Assembly (NCBI RefSeq): GCF_048544455.1
Contig: NC_133536.1
Coordinates: 36,226,652 to 36,290,651 of the forward strand
Source: Silene latifolia
Lineage: Eukaryota > Streptophyta > Magnoliopsida > Caryophyllales > Caryophyllaceae
DNA: 64,000 nt
Reading direction: 5' to 3'
The translations under genes were made by a program, and so were the position numbers. Shown in pieces: positions 9,151 through 19,786 of this stretch (positions are counted from its first letter, which is position 1; every line of letters starts with the position of its first letter). The notes below the pieces were generated by a model that worked only from the letters and a program-made list of their open reading frames with translations, did not search any database and had not been told where the DNA came from.

Positions 9151-10706
9151 TGTAACAGCCCCTTCTTACTCGGCCAAGGTAATTGGGAGATGTTACCTTC
9201 TCGGTTTCCCGAGGCGGTGAATCAGAGATACAATAAAGAAACATTTATTATAAACGATAATTTTAGTGACTAAAAACCATAAACTAATGAATAAAATACA
9301 ACTCATGGTTTTTATACTCATTTAACTAGCTACACTCATCTCGTGACTCATCGATCTCGTCCCGTCTCTCGCATACAACCCTAATAATCTGTACCTAACC
9401 TGCTCCCAATATAACTAAAGGATATCATATGGATCAATATAGGCCACCCCGAAAAAGACAGGTGACAATTACACAGAAACACAAACGTCAGCTTCCATAA
9501 ACAGATAAGGTACGACACGACTCAAGTGTGTGAATATGCAATATGACTACTAATATGAATGACATAACATCCAATGACCACCACCACGGTACCGGGGCAC
9601 ACCCAGGAATACCGACAACCACACTGGTACCGGGTCACGCCCAGACATAACGATAACCACAAAATGGTACTGGGACACGCCCAGATGTATCGGGCCCGGA
9701 AGCCATCCGGATCCCCTGCCAGACGTCGTGTCTCAACCACACGAGTCCCTCCGTAACTCAAGCCATTAATGTGCACATCCCTCTTGGAGTGGGAAACTCC
9801 AAGAGGCGACTTAAGCGTAAGACGGTCTCCCAACCATCTTACGTCTCCTAAACAACAACCACCACCACAACAACAACAACAACAACAACAGCGACAACTC
9901 CAACATATATGATAATGACCAATGCATGAACCACAAATAACATATCATGGTCATCCTCTTAATGACGTGATTACCACTAAACATGTTATAATGCAAATGC
10001 CCTCATTATGTAAGAGACTAACTACAATATCAACATAAACAACATCACATTATTGAAGCCGAGTAGGATTAACCTACCTTTTACCAATCTCCTCAAGCTA
10101 CTCGAATCCGGACCAAAACCGTCTCAAGGAACCGTCTCATCCTATACAAATCACATGATAACTATCACAATATATCTTATACTAATATACACTACAAAGC
10201 CCGTTATTATTACCCCTTAATTGCCCCAAATACACATACTAATCACTAATTAATTACCCATAACGAATTCCCCCAAAAGTTAGGGTTTAAAAGACTAGAA
10301 AAGGGTAGATCTTTACTTATTAGGTGAAGGAGATGAAGAGGAAGGTGGTCAATCTTTTAATCCAAGCTTAAATCCCAAGTAGAAGGTATTTGTGAGGGTT
10401 TAGAGAGAGGGAAGAGAGTTTGGAGAGATAATGAGGAAGGTGGAAATGAATTTAAGGTTAGGGGAAAAAGGGGTTTAATCCCGTATTCTGAAAACAGCGT
10501 CACTCGACCGAGTGCTGAGTCCACTCGGTCGAGTGTACCCTTCACTCGACCGAGTAGACCCACTCGATCCGCTGCAACATCACTCGGTCTAGGCTCAGGT
10601 CTATTGTAAGGATATCCTTCCCTTCTGAGTGCTCTCTTATCGGTCTAAAGGTCTCCTCACGCGTCCCAAGGTCTAAGTACGGGTCCCACAAAGGCCGGGT
10701 ATTACA
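9151..10706 (-). repeat. 5' LTR of element C (complete, 1556 bp)
   Basis: On the plus strand it runs from TGTAACAGCCCC to GGGTATTACA, with TGTAA/TTACA terminal inverted repeats. It matches 3024-4280 over its right 1.24 kb. It contains the same degenerate CACGCCCAGA tandem units (9585-9700), a CAACAACAAC tract (9853-9890) and CACTCGACCGAGTG-type motifs at 10500-10570. The flank at 10707 starts ATATC; its duplicate would be outside the window. Confidence 0.85.
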
Positions 10707-11396
10707 ATATCTTTTTCCCGAGACTCAGTTTTCTTATTTTTCGACTCATAAAGTTACAATTTATGTGAAATACCCAGATTACTCTTATCGATTGCTTTCA
10801 CACAACATATCCCCTTTTCCATATAATCAACAATGGGGTTCCCCATATTTTATCTCTCTTTTTCTTATTCTTCCACCTCATTTTCACTAATTTTTCCATC
10901 TATCCTCCTCAATTTATAACTACATTTATGCAACAATGAGGTTCCCCATTTACATATAAAAATTTGGGAACCTCCCCAAAGGAAACACAATTTACCTTTA
11001 CTTTTTTTTTGGAAAGCTCCTCTAAAAATGGTGGAGTCTAAAATTATAAGAAGGTTAGTGAATTAGTGAGGTTACCCATATGAGGAGAGAAGGTGCATAT
11101 GTGGAGCTAGTTTTCCCCTTTGCGGATGCTCTTATTTCCCCAATTAATTCCTAATTCCCCAAATCCATAAATCCCTAAATGTAATGGAAGGGAATCATCT
11201 TGTCTACCATTCTTGTTGTTTAATACAAATCCCTTCATTTACCAACTTATTAGTAGGAGTATTTGGGTTACCCACAACTACAATTACAAGAATCCGTTCA
11301 TAGAAGAAAATGCTCTCATTTTGATCTTAATTCTTGTTCTAAAATTTCCACCTTAATAGAGCCGTTGCTCTCCTCCAAAGAGCCGTTGCACAAGGA
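10707..11396. other. AT-rich spacer between elements C and G
   Basis: 690 bp without an open frame of interest. It has two GGTTCCCCAT repeats (near 10840 and 10943) and a partly complementary GGGAACCTCCCC segment (near 10966), so a decayed MITE is possible, but I found no clean terminal repeats or target duplication. Confidence 0.4.
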
Positions 11397-11580
11397 TGAC
11401 CAAAGATCTCTCAATCAAGGCCACAAATAATCTTCCTTCGTATTTTGTAGATTTTGTAACTATTACCATATATACATGATTCTCTAAGTGTATTATAAAT
11501 AGCATAGACCTCTTTGTAAACAACTAAGATTTCGAATATTAAACATCATTCATATTTCTCATACTATACGATTAATATTA
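11397..11580 (+). repeat. 5' LTR of copia element G
   Basis: Begins TGACCAAAGATCTC and ends ATTAATATTA next to the primer site. It aligns base for base with 37474-37657, with roughly a dozen differences by eye. Short LTRs of this size are usual in several copia lineages. Confidence 0.8.
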
Positions 11581-11592
11581 TGGTATCGAGCT
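11581..11592 (+). other. Primer-binding site of element G (initiator-Met type)
   Basis: TGGTATCGAGCT directly follows the LTR; it is a two-base variant of TGGTATCAGAGC. It supports the plus orientation. Confidence 0.75.
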
Positions 11593-11651
11593 AGGTCAAT
11601 TTTTGTCATCATCTGCCTCCTTCTCTCAATCGAAATTCAAGAAAAATCGAC

Positions 11652-12424
11652 ATGACGAACCCCGGTGATAATCAGATTCTCGATATACCCAATACCGAAT
11701 AAAAAACTTCTTCATATTCCTTGGTTCACGTTGAAAACCCCGGTTCCAATATCTCTCAAGTTACCTTCAATGGTAACAATTACGATGAATGGTCTCGTGC
11801 TTTTGAGCTTGCTCTTATTGCTAAAGGTAATATCGGGTATATTGACGGTTTCGTCACTAAGACCGACGGTTCATGATCGGAGCGTATTTTCAATCATGGC
11901 GGTCCGCCAATGCATTGTGATTGCTTGGATCTCCAATACCATCGAAACATAGTTAAAGCGATCTATTTCATATCGTGGAAGTGAAGCGATGCAGTTATGG
12001 ATTAAAATTCAAAACCGTTTTCGTCGTGGAAACAACGCCCGTATTTATGAATTGCAGGCGGATCTCCTTGCGTGCCGTCAGGGTCCAACCAAATCGCTCA
12101 TCAACTATTATGGACGACTCACACAAATTTAGGACGATCTCCTCGAATTCGATCATTTACCCGCGTGCTCGTGCAATCCCTGTCCCTGTGATTGGGTAAG
12201 CCTTTTCGATATTCGCCGCGATAAAAAATGGGTACGTGATTTTTTGATGGGCCTCGACGACCGTTTTAATAACGCTCAGTCCCAAATTCTTGGAATTGAC
12301 TCCCTTCCCACTCTTGATCAAACCTATAATCGTATTATTCAGGAAGAAGGTGTGCGAAATTTTTCATCTCACAAAACAGACACCAAACCCGACACGATGG
12401 CTTTTGCCGCTCGTGTAAACCACG
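11652..12424 (+). pseudogene. copia gag N-terminal part (element G)
   Basis: The start MTNPGDNQILDIPNTE is followed by a stop; then the copia-type N-terminal and UBN2-like pattern appears across frames: VTFNGNNYDEWSRAF, LIAKGNIGYIDGF, and later LGIDSLPTLDQTYNRIIQEE. Several stops and frameshifts are present. It ends inside the MAFAARVNHV stretch, where the inserted block begins at 12425. The downstream gag zinc knuckle lies more than 21 kb away, near 33760. Confidence 0.8.
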
Positions 12425-14166
12425 TGTAACACCCCCATTTATTCAGGAGTCTTTAGCAAGACATTCCCAATAAATAGGACTGTTACCATCTCGATTGTCC
12501 GAGGTAAATGATACAAATTAAAACAAACCAAAGTACTTTAATTACTGAAACTGAAATAACGTTTTTATTACAACATGGTTAAACCCAACTGAAATAATAA
12601 TCAATACAAACTTGCAGCGGAAATAAATAAGTGATTAAATGATCTATGTCATCTAGACTTCTAGGTAGAGTGGCCAAGTCCTCACACACTCCCATAAGCT
12701 CCCAAGTCAGCTAATCTTTAGTACCTGTTAAATCTGCTCCCCATTATGGTTCATCATAAGTGTTCACGAATACACGGTCAACCACGAGGTTGAGTAGGAA
12801 ACTAAACAATGAATAAGAATAAAGCAACCTGCAATATCAATGATACACAAATAACTTCTATCACCACAATTCCGGTTCACTTCACACCACGACACACAAC
12901 CACACAGTCACTTATAGACACACAGTCATACTCCCCTTCTAGACACACAGTCATACTTCTCTTCTAGACACACAGTCATACTCGAGGACACAAAGCCCAA
13001 TGGAAACACAGTCCCGCCTCAGACACACAGTCTGGATACTCTTGGACACACAGTCCACACCAAGACACACAATCCCGCCTCAGGTCCACGACCCTTCCAC
13101 ATCCCCGTGCCTGGACTATACAATACTCACCTTATCTCATGCCAGATAATAATTCCTTACTCCATAAGAGACAATAATAATAACAGTCTCAGCAATATAG
13201 CAAACCAATATTTTATAAGACAATGACACAAGACAGAAAAATCCAACAAGATAATAATTCCACAATATATATAAGAACTCAGCTGAACAATCAATTAAGC
13301 TGCATCCAATCCATTTAACTTAATATGCCAAGCAAGGAATAAGACAATAAGAATAACATTTGATTGAGTAGTTTCCTACCTTTTAGCAAATCCGCGCACA
13401 CAAACCAACTAGTAGGAATCTTGTACAAAGTCGGATCCTATACAATATTAATATTACATACAATTAAAACAACTTTGTTCATAAGATATACTACCTTATA
13501 AATCGTCTTAGTAGTAATTGAATTATTAACTAACAATTCCGTTTAGTGATTAAATAAATACGTATATATGAACTTGTATTCGTTGTATGTACTAATATTT
13601 AACCCACATGAGATTCCTGAATTTATTCACGTAACTACAATCCATGAAATTTCTAAATCCACTAAGCATATATAACACCCATTACTTTGTACAACACACT
13701 TCAACCCAGTGACATGTAGTAAACTCCATACAATTCAAACCAACGACAAAGCAGCGCTCTCTCTCTCACACACACACGCTATACAACACGCCCTTGCACG
13801 AGAGAACTACGCAAGCCCATCGACTACTCTACGCACGACACCAGGATCACTCCACAAACAACACCTACACGGCATAAGCACCACTCACGCATAAAACAGG
13901 GCAAGAAACGTCACCGTAACGGTGATGAAATAGAGTCAGACCTGCTGCTACCCAGCAGCTCTGTCGACCATTAAACGACACCAGGATCAGTCCACCTTTC
14001 CGATTCAGCCTCGAGTCGATTAGAGTCCAGTCGATTTCAAGTGAAGTCGTCTAGATAAAGTCGAGTTTATGCCGAAGTTAGTACCTACCTTCTGGTCTAG
14101 GTCGAGTCGCCTAATTGTCGAGACATCTTCAATGGCGTTAGGAGAGTCAAAACCTCTCGGGTATTA
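12425..14166 (-). repeat. LTR of a C-related gypsy element (solo or truncated)
   Basis: On the plus strand it starts TGTAACACCCCCATT and ends near CTCGGGTATTA, like the edges of the C LTRs, and shares the CCTACCTTTTAGCAA block (13376) with C. Right of its end, AACCCGTATTTCCCCCAC (14167-14184) reads as a polypurine tract on the minus strand, so it would be the 3' LTR of a minus-strand element whose interior was lost or displaced. At 12893-13085 there are about nine degenerate GACACACAGTC-containing units of 20-30 bp. No partner LTR is visible. Confidence 0.6.
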
Positions 14167-14425
14167 AACCCGTATTTCCCCCACATTACGGGTCAAATGT
14201 CAAATTTGTGTACATATCTCGTCCAACGGCGTCAGTCCATCGACAAACCTCCAAACTAAGTCAGAAGTCGTCTGTCTAGGCATCACTATGCCAAAATCGA
14301 CACTCGAGTCTAAGTTCAACGTCATGCACCAAGAGTTCAAACACAAGAGGTCATTCACGATCTTTAATGAACTCATAACCTAGTCACACTGTCGCGTCTC
14401 CACAACAAAACTGTCTTTTATACAT
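14167..14425. other. Junction zone before the D1 gag
   Basis: Contains no recognised domain. It must hold the boundary between the C-like element and D1, but I cannot place it to the base. Confidence 0.4.
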
Positions 14426-16268
14426 ATGTGTCGCACTTGCCTTTGTTTGTGCAATACCTTGCCAAGACAAGTTATAACGCCTATCGTTATATCAAATAGG
14501 AATCCTTTGGGTGCCATCGATCGTCAAACAGAAACTCAAGAAGCTGATCAACCTTCATCTGCCATGACTTCTGCCGAAACCAACAACATGGTCCTTCGAC
14601 TCATAGCTACCGTGGAAAATTTGAGCACTCGTCTCCCCCTAGTTGAGGACAAAATGATAACCGGGAATTTTCCCTCTTCAGATATTGAGAAAAGGGTTAA
14701 GCTTCTTGAAAGCCGACTACTTGCCATCGACAAAACCAAAACCAGACGACCTCATACGTCCTTCCCTGATTTGGGCATGCCTTATGCCGTAGCCTTGGAA
14801 AGGCTAATCTCCAAAGGAAAGCTTAAGCCAATTGGTCCAACTCCAGACCCTCTACCAAGCAAGCGAGGACGTAGAAGGGAAGGAAAACTGTATTGTTAAT
14901 ATCACCAAGGCCGTGGACATGACACTGAAACGTGTCTCCCTCTAAAAGGCGTCATCCTTGATATGATCGAAAAGGGCGAGTTACCATTACCTCCCTCAGC
15001 AAACGACAAGAACAACCCTCCAGAAAACCCTATTGGACACAGTCAGAAATCTTCCCTAGACTGCTCTTATCTCATCTTTCCTAACGATGAGAAAATTCAT
15101 GCAATTGATGAGGATGGCATACAAAGTGCTATAATGATGCTCTCCGTCTCCATCAACAACATATTCTCAAAGTTGCAAGTTGCTATCAATGACTTGAACA
15201 CTCGGGTAGCTAATTTGGAGAAGGGGTTTGGTAGTACCGAAAATGAACCTGACCACCAAGGAGAAAACCGAGCTTCCGTTCTCCAACCAACAGCTGTTGA
15301 AAATGAGGAGTCATCCGATGGTTCCCACATCCGCGGACCTACCAACAAAGAAATCACCTCACCAAAATCCCATTCAAAATATCAAGCAACATCCCAAAAA
15401 CTTCCCATTGATAATGACCAAATCCTGCTTCCGCCCAGGATTGACAAAAACAAAAACAAAAACAAAAACAAAACTCACAAAAACATCCCAAAAAACACCA
15501 ATGTTGGAATCGTGGAAAAACATCAAAGGGTATTCACAGATCTGGGAATAACATATGGCACCGCTCTGGAGATGCTTACTTCAGAAGGATTACTGAAACC
15601 GATTGGACCAACTCCGGATCCATCTTAGGCTAAGAAATCCCGTTTCTGGAACCCTAATGCCTATTGCCAATACCATCAAGGCAAGGGCCATGACACCGAA
15701 TCCTGCTTCAAACTCAAGAATGCCATTCAAGATGTAAGACAATCCTCCTGAATGTCTCAAGCCAAACAGCAAGGTTTAACGTTCTCAAAGGACATTCACC
15801 AAAATCAACACAACCTATGCCACAGCTCTTCAAAAGCTCATGACTGAAGGGAAACTACAACCAGTCGGGCCCACTCCGGACCCGTCTGAAAGCAGAAAAA
15901 CCCGTTTTTTGGACGGCAGTACCTATTGCCAATATCATCAAGGAAGAGGTCATGACACTTAAAGATGCTTCAAACTGAAACATGTTATTCAATATATGAT
16001 CGACAACCATGAACTGGTAGCTTCATCTCTAGGCCAGCCAAGTGATGAAAATAACCCTCATGAACATCTCTTTCTGGAAGGAGATAAAAGCCTCATCGAC
16101 TATTGTCCTCATATCATTCCCAACAACGAGAGTGAAGTGCTCAAGTGGGTTAATGCTCAAAACCAGACATTCAAGCCACTGGATGCTGCGAAGTAGACAT
16201 TCGAGGAGGAACATGATGATTAAGAGTTCGTATCTACGATTGAGTCCGAGTCCGAGTCCGAGTCTTAG
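14426..16268 (+). pseudogene. Tat-like gag with three zinc-knuckle modules (element D1)
   Basis: One frame runs from 14426 to 15628 with a single stop (TAA at 14897), then breaks. Three diverged copies of one module occur at about 14749-14960, 15526-15740 and 15795-16196. Each has F(T/P)(D/K)LG-type residues, an ALExL box, GxLxPxGPTPDP, then a knuckle such as YCQYHQGKGHDTESC. The knuckles are at about 14890-14940 (first Cys-side residue lost to the stop), 15662-15708 and 15923-15966 (stop after GHDT). The tail after copy 3 contains EVLKWVNAQNQ and an acidic SESESES end, shared with D2. Gag coats the RNA in virus-like particles; this copy cannot encode a full one. Confidence 0.75.
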
Positions 16269-16827
16269 GCTTTATCATATCTATCCTAGTGTATGTCCTT
16301 TTATTCCTAAGTGACAAACTGGGGGCTGTCCTCATGGGTCACACGTATTCATCGAGTCTGTGCTAACCCCTTATTTATCTAAATAAAAGCACAATTTCCA
16401 ACCATCATACATTCTCCACTTTACCAGTTCCTGTTGACAACGAGAATTGATTTGAGAAATGATTTAAAACAAACAACATGTTCCAATTCAATGTGAGAAT
16501 ACTCGAGTGACGTTCCATACCGAGTAAGCAAAGGACTCGAAACTCCGTGTCCATTCTCTTTACCTATTCCATATCTGGCAATAGAAAACTTTCATTAGCA
16601 CCCGATCTAGAACGAATTCTCAATCAAAGGGATCCTGCGGCGAACCCAAATAACAAACAAGAAGGTCTTCTTGTTCATAATCAATGACGGAAGGCAAGCC
16701 CATTCCCCACAAAAACATCCCATCACCAAGTATCAACCTCTCACCAATGGGTACATCCCCGTCTGCACCTTTACCTTCCTCGAACGAAGGACGGCAAAGA
16801 ACCAGTAGATCAAAAACCAAAATCAAA

Positions 16828-17357
16828 GGCCTAAGCCAATATCCATTCACCCAAAACCAAAGCGAAAGGCCAAAATCAAAGGCCCAAGCCAATAGCCATT
16901 CACCCGAAGCCAAAGCGAAAGGCCGAAATCAAAGGCCCAAGCCAATATCCATTCACCCAAAGCCAAAGCGAAAGGCCAAAATCAAAGGCCCAAGCCAATA
17001 GCCCTTCACCCGAAGCCAAATCGAAAAGCCAAAATCAAAGGCTTAAGCCAATAGCCATTCACCCGAAGCCAAAGAGAAAGGCCAAAATCAAAGGCCCAAG
17101 CCAATATCCATTCACCCAAAGCCAAAGCAAAAGGCCAAAATCAAAGGCCCAAGCCAATAGCCATTCACCCGAAGCCAAACCGAAAAGCCAAAATCAAAGG
17201 CCCAAGCCAATACCCATTCACCCGAAGCCAAAGCGAAAGGCCAAAATCAAAGGCCCAAGCCAATACCCATTCACCCAAAGTCAAAACGAAAGGCCAAAAT
17301 CAAAGGCCCAAGCCAATATCCCTTCACCCAAAATCAAAGCTCAAGGCCAAAGCAAAA
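16828..17357 (+). repeat. 53-bp minisatellite, about ten units (element D1)
   Basis: Units start with GGCC(C/T)AAGCC at 16828, 16881, 16934, 16987, 17040 and so on every 53 bp to about 17305, then decay into shorter AAAGCCAAAGTC-type repeats up to about 17500. Since 53 is not a multiple of 3, the frame changes in each unit, so it is non-coding even though open frames cross it. It lies in the spacer between gag and the 3' LTR. Confidence 0.9.
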
Positions 17358-18277
17358 ACCAAAGTTAAAAGCAATTCACTCAAGGCCAAAGCCAAAGTCA
17401 AAGTCAAAGCAAAAACCAAAGTCAATTCACTTAAAGAAAAAGCCAAAGCCAAAGGCTACTCACCCAACGTCAAAGCCAAGATCCAAGCCAAAATCAAAAC
17501 AAAACAAGATTGAAACCATTTTCTCAAAAAGGCCAAAATCCCAAAGAAAGCATCCAACACACAAAATCCTGGACAAGTGAGTCCAAAATACCAAGTCCAG
17601 GACCAAAAAGTCCAAAGCCCAGGACCAACGAGTCCAACACACCAAATCCCAGATCGACAAGTCCAAAACACCAAACACTAAAACCTCAACCAAACCTGCT
17701 TCACCCCTAAGTCCTTCTAGAGACTGTTACAGGGAGACCTATCTAGGCTTCAGAGGATTCCCCTAAAGCTCGTAATACCACACCTTAAACTTTAAGGTCA
17801 AGACATGGAAATCTGATCCTACATTATTTACCAACCATTTCGTGCTCAGGCCACATCAAGCCGGAGACCCTATTCCGCACCACATTGCAAGCCGTAACCC
17901 ATCGGCCTAAACACCACAAAATACAAGCTCCAAATTTTTATCTGTCAAACACACCTTTTATTACAAGGCTCCACATTTCATAATGTCGAAGCCATTTTCA
18001 CCTTGACCCAGATACGGAGTCTTCAAAAAACATTTCTCCCTGGAACGGGACATGCACATTTCATTCTTAGAGACCACTTTTTAGTGTGCTCACGTAACAA
18101 GTAACCTCTTCACAAATTATGCCTCTTCGATTCATGATCAAGAGGGATTTCTATCCAATCAACCTTCGAGTCACCAAACGGAATTTACCGTCGTGACCCT
18201 GAACTCAAGATTTTTATCTGTCAAACAAACCCATTATTGCCAAGCTCCACATTCCATAATGTCGAAGCCATTTTCAC
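17358..18277 (+). other. Spacer of element D1, left of the element A insertion
   Basis: Non-coding. It includes degenerate GTCCAGGACCAA repeats (17580-17650) and a roughly 270-bp direct duplication: TTTTTATCTGTCAAACA...CATAATGTCGAAGCC at 17935-17994 recurs at 18209-18270. Element A is inserted at the end of the second copy, and the D1 sequence (CCTGACCCAGATACGG) resumes at 28723. Confidence 0.6.
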
Positions 18278-19786
18278 TGATGCCCGTCGTTGTGTGCACC
18301 AAAAATAAAATTTATAATTCCTAACTACAACTATAGATAGCGGTAGCAGGGTCGAACCACAGAGAGGCAAATGTAATTGATAGTTGTCTAATTCCAGTCT
18401 TAAAGTAACGGATATGGGAGTTTGATTTGAATTGGTCTATAACTAATGGCAAATAAACGAGCTAATAAAAGAAATGGATTAAATCAAATAATAAAGAGAG
18501 GTACTAAGATGGTCGGTTCACTGTAGTTTCGGCGGCAGCGGCTAGGTAGGTTTAAAACAAATCACGTGAGACGGGAAAATAAGAGGTTCTCTCGGTCCAC
18601 TCTTGACAAGTAGCATCTTTCGATCTCGCTACGGGTCCCTAATATCACTAGTACTGACTCTCGTCCTGAAAAGTGACTAAAAATATAAATTTACCTATCT
18701 TTCGATCTTAGCATAGTTTAGTCATTTTAATTGGTAGTCTAACAACTTTCCCTATCTTTCGATCTAATGGGTCGGTCGCATACTAAGCATTCAACTAGTC
18801 GCATGCATTCGATTCGTCAAATATGACAATTAAAACAATTAAAACGAAACACAGCTCACGTGGCCAGTCGATCGACCAGGGAATCCAGTCGATCGACCGA
18901 CATACGATTTAGGTCGTACCAATTTTTATGCCGCCTAACCTACATATTCCCTACATCCTAGCACGATGAAATTAGCTACGCATACTGGGAGTGATAACAA
19001 CAATAAAATTGACTAAAAAAACTACTGAATTCATGATTAAATTGATTAAACGAACGATTAACATGAAACAATAAATTGGCTTTGGGAGATCTATCTTAGC
19101 AATTCTATACTACGAATAAAATAAGCAATGAAACTGAACAGAAGAATACCGAAAAGGAATTGCAGAGAGAGATCCAGAACCGAAAGCAAAAAGAACTTTA
19201 TTAATGGAAGAACAATAATCTCGAACCCTAATTATGAGAATAAAACTAAAACTAAATTAAAGCTTGATGAAAACTGAATGATTAAAGCTTAATGTCAGGT
19301 TACGTTATATAGGAATATAACGTAACATTATTCGCAAAACCTAAAAACACAATGGGCTTCCTATTCCTCGTTCTATATCTTCACGTCAGATTAGCGGTTT
19401 TTTCGATCGACCACTATGACCGGTCGATCGACTGAGGTATGCTGAACAGGAGTTCCTGTAAGTCGGGCTCTGGTCGATCGACCATAGGGTCCAGTCGATC
19501 GACTAGAGTAGCTGATAGTCCGCTTTTAATTCTCGTGGATTTGTCTTTCGGACCTCGAAATGCGCACCAAGTTCGTTTCTTGAGTAAGTACTTTACGTTA
19601 AATGCAATGCAAGGTACTCGGGGACGGATTCGGCTCGATTTCTACTCATTTCCGCATAAATCTGCAATATTACATAAAAATACGAAAGTAGACGAAATGG
19701 GACAAATAGTAGCATAAAACTACACAATTGAGCTCTGAAATACGTGTAAAATGAGGTGTAAAACATCATATAAATGACACGCATCA
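18278..19786 (-). repeat. 3' LTR of element A
   Basis: On the plus strand it runs TGATGCCCGTCG to ACACGCATCA, with a TGATGC/GCATCA 6-bp inverted repeat at the ends. GTCGATCGAC motifs occur at 18867-18900, 19403-19436 and 19472-19504. A TATA-containing palindrome lies at 19299-19326. Apparent frames inside are not genes. Confidence 0.95.
19299..19326 (-). promoter_or_regulatory. TATA box inside a perfect 12-bp inverted repeat (element A 3' LTR)
   Basis: Arms GTTACGTTATAT (19299-19310) and ATATAACGTAAC (19315-19326) are exact complements around the 4-base centre AGGA. On the element's sense strand this gives CTATATAACG, a plausible TATA box. The same palindrome is intact in the other LTR at 28231-28258. 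Confidence 0.6.

Larger units (their letters stand above)
3024..10706 (-). mobile_element. Element C: pol-less gypsy-type LTR element with one ORF1-like gene
   Basis: The minus-strand order is 5' LTR (10706-9151), primer site (9147-9136), a long leader, one 638-codon frame (7421-5505), a 3' UTR, a polypurine tract (near 4295-4281) and the 3' LTR (4280-3024, cut by element F). The LTRs read TGTAATACCCGG... to ...GGGGCTGTTACA in element orientation. This, with the initiator-Met-type primer site, resembles Tekay/Del-type gypsy elements. No Gag, protease, reverse transcriptase or integrase motif is present in about 4.9 kb of interior. The missing 317 bp of the 3' LTR should lie beyond the left edge, past element F. 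Confidence 0.8.

Noticed and set aside
10707..11396. A PIF/Harbinger- or Stowaway-like MITE in the spacer
   Set aside because: Partly complementary GGTTCCCC segments exist, but no matching terminal repeats or target duplication could be found.
12893..13085. CRISPR-like or satellite array of GACACACAGTC
   Set aside because: Units are irregular (20-30 bp) and confined to one LTR; better seen as a degenerate minisatellite.
16620..17710. Overlapping frames on both strands across the 53-bp repeat region
   Set aside because: The unit length is not a multiple of three and the peptides are just Lys/Pro/Gln translations of the minisatellite.
19439..19717. A 92-codon frame found twice (also 28371-28649)
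   Set aside because: It lies inside both LTRs of element A, so the repetition reflects LTR identity and not a conserved gene.
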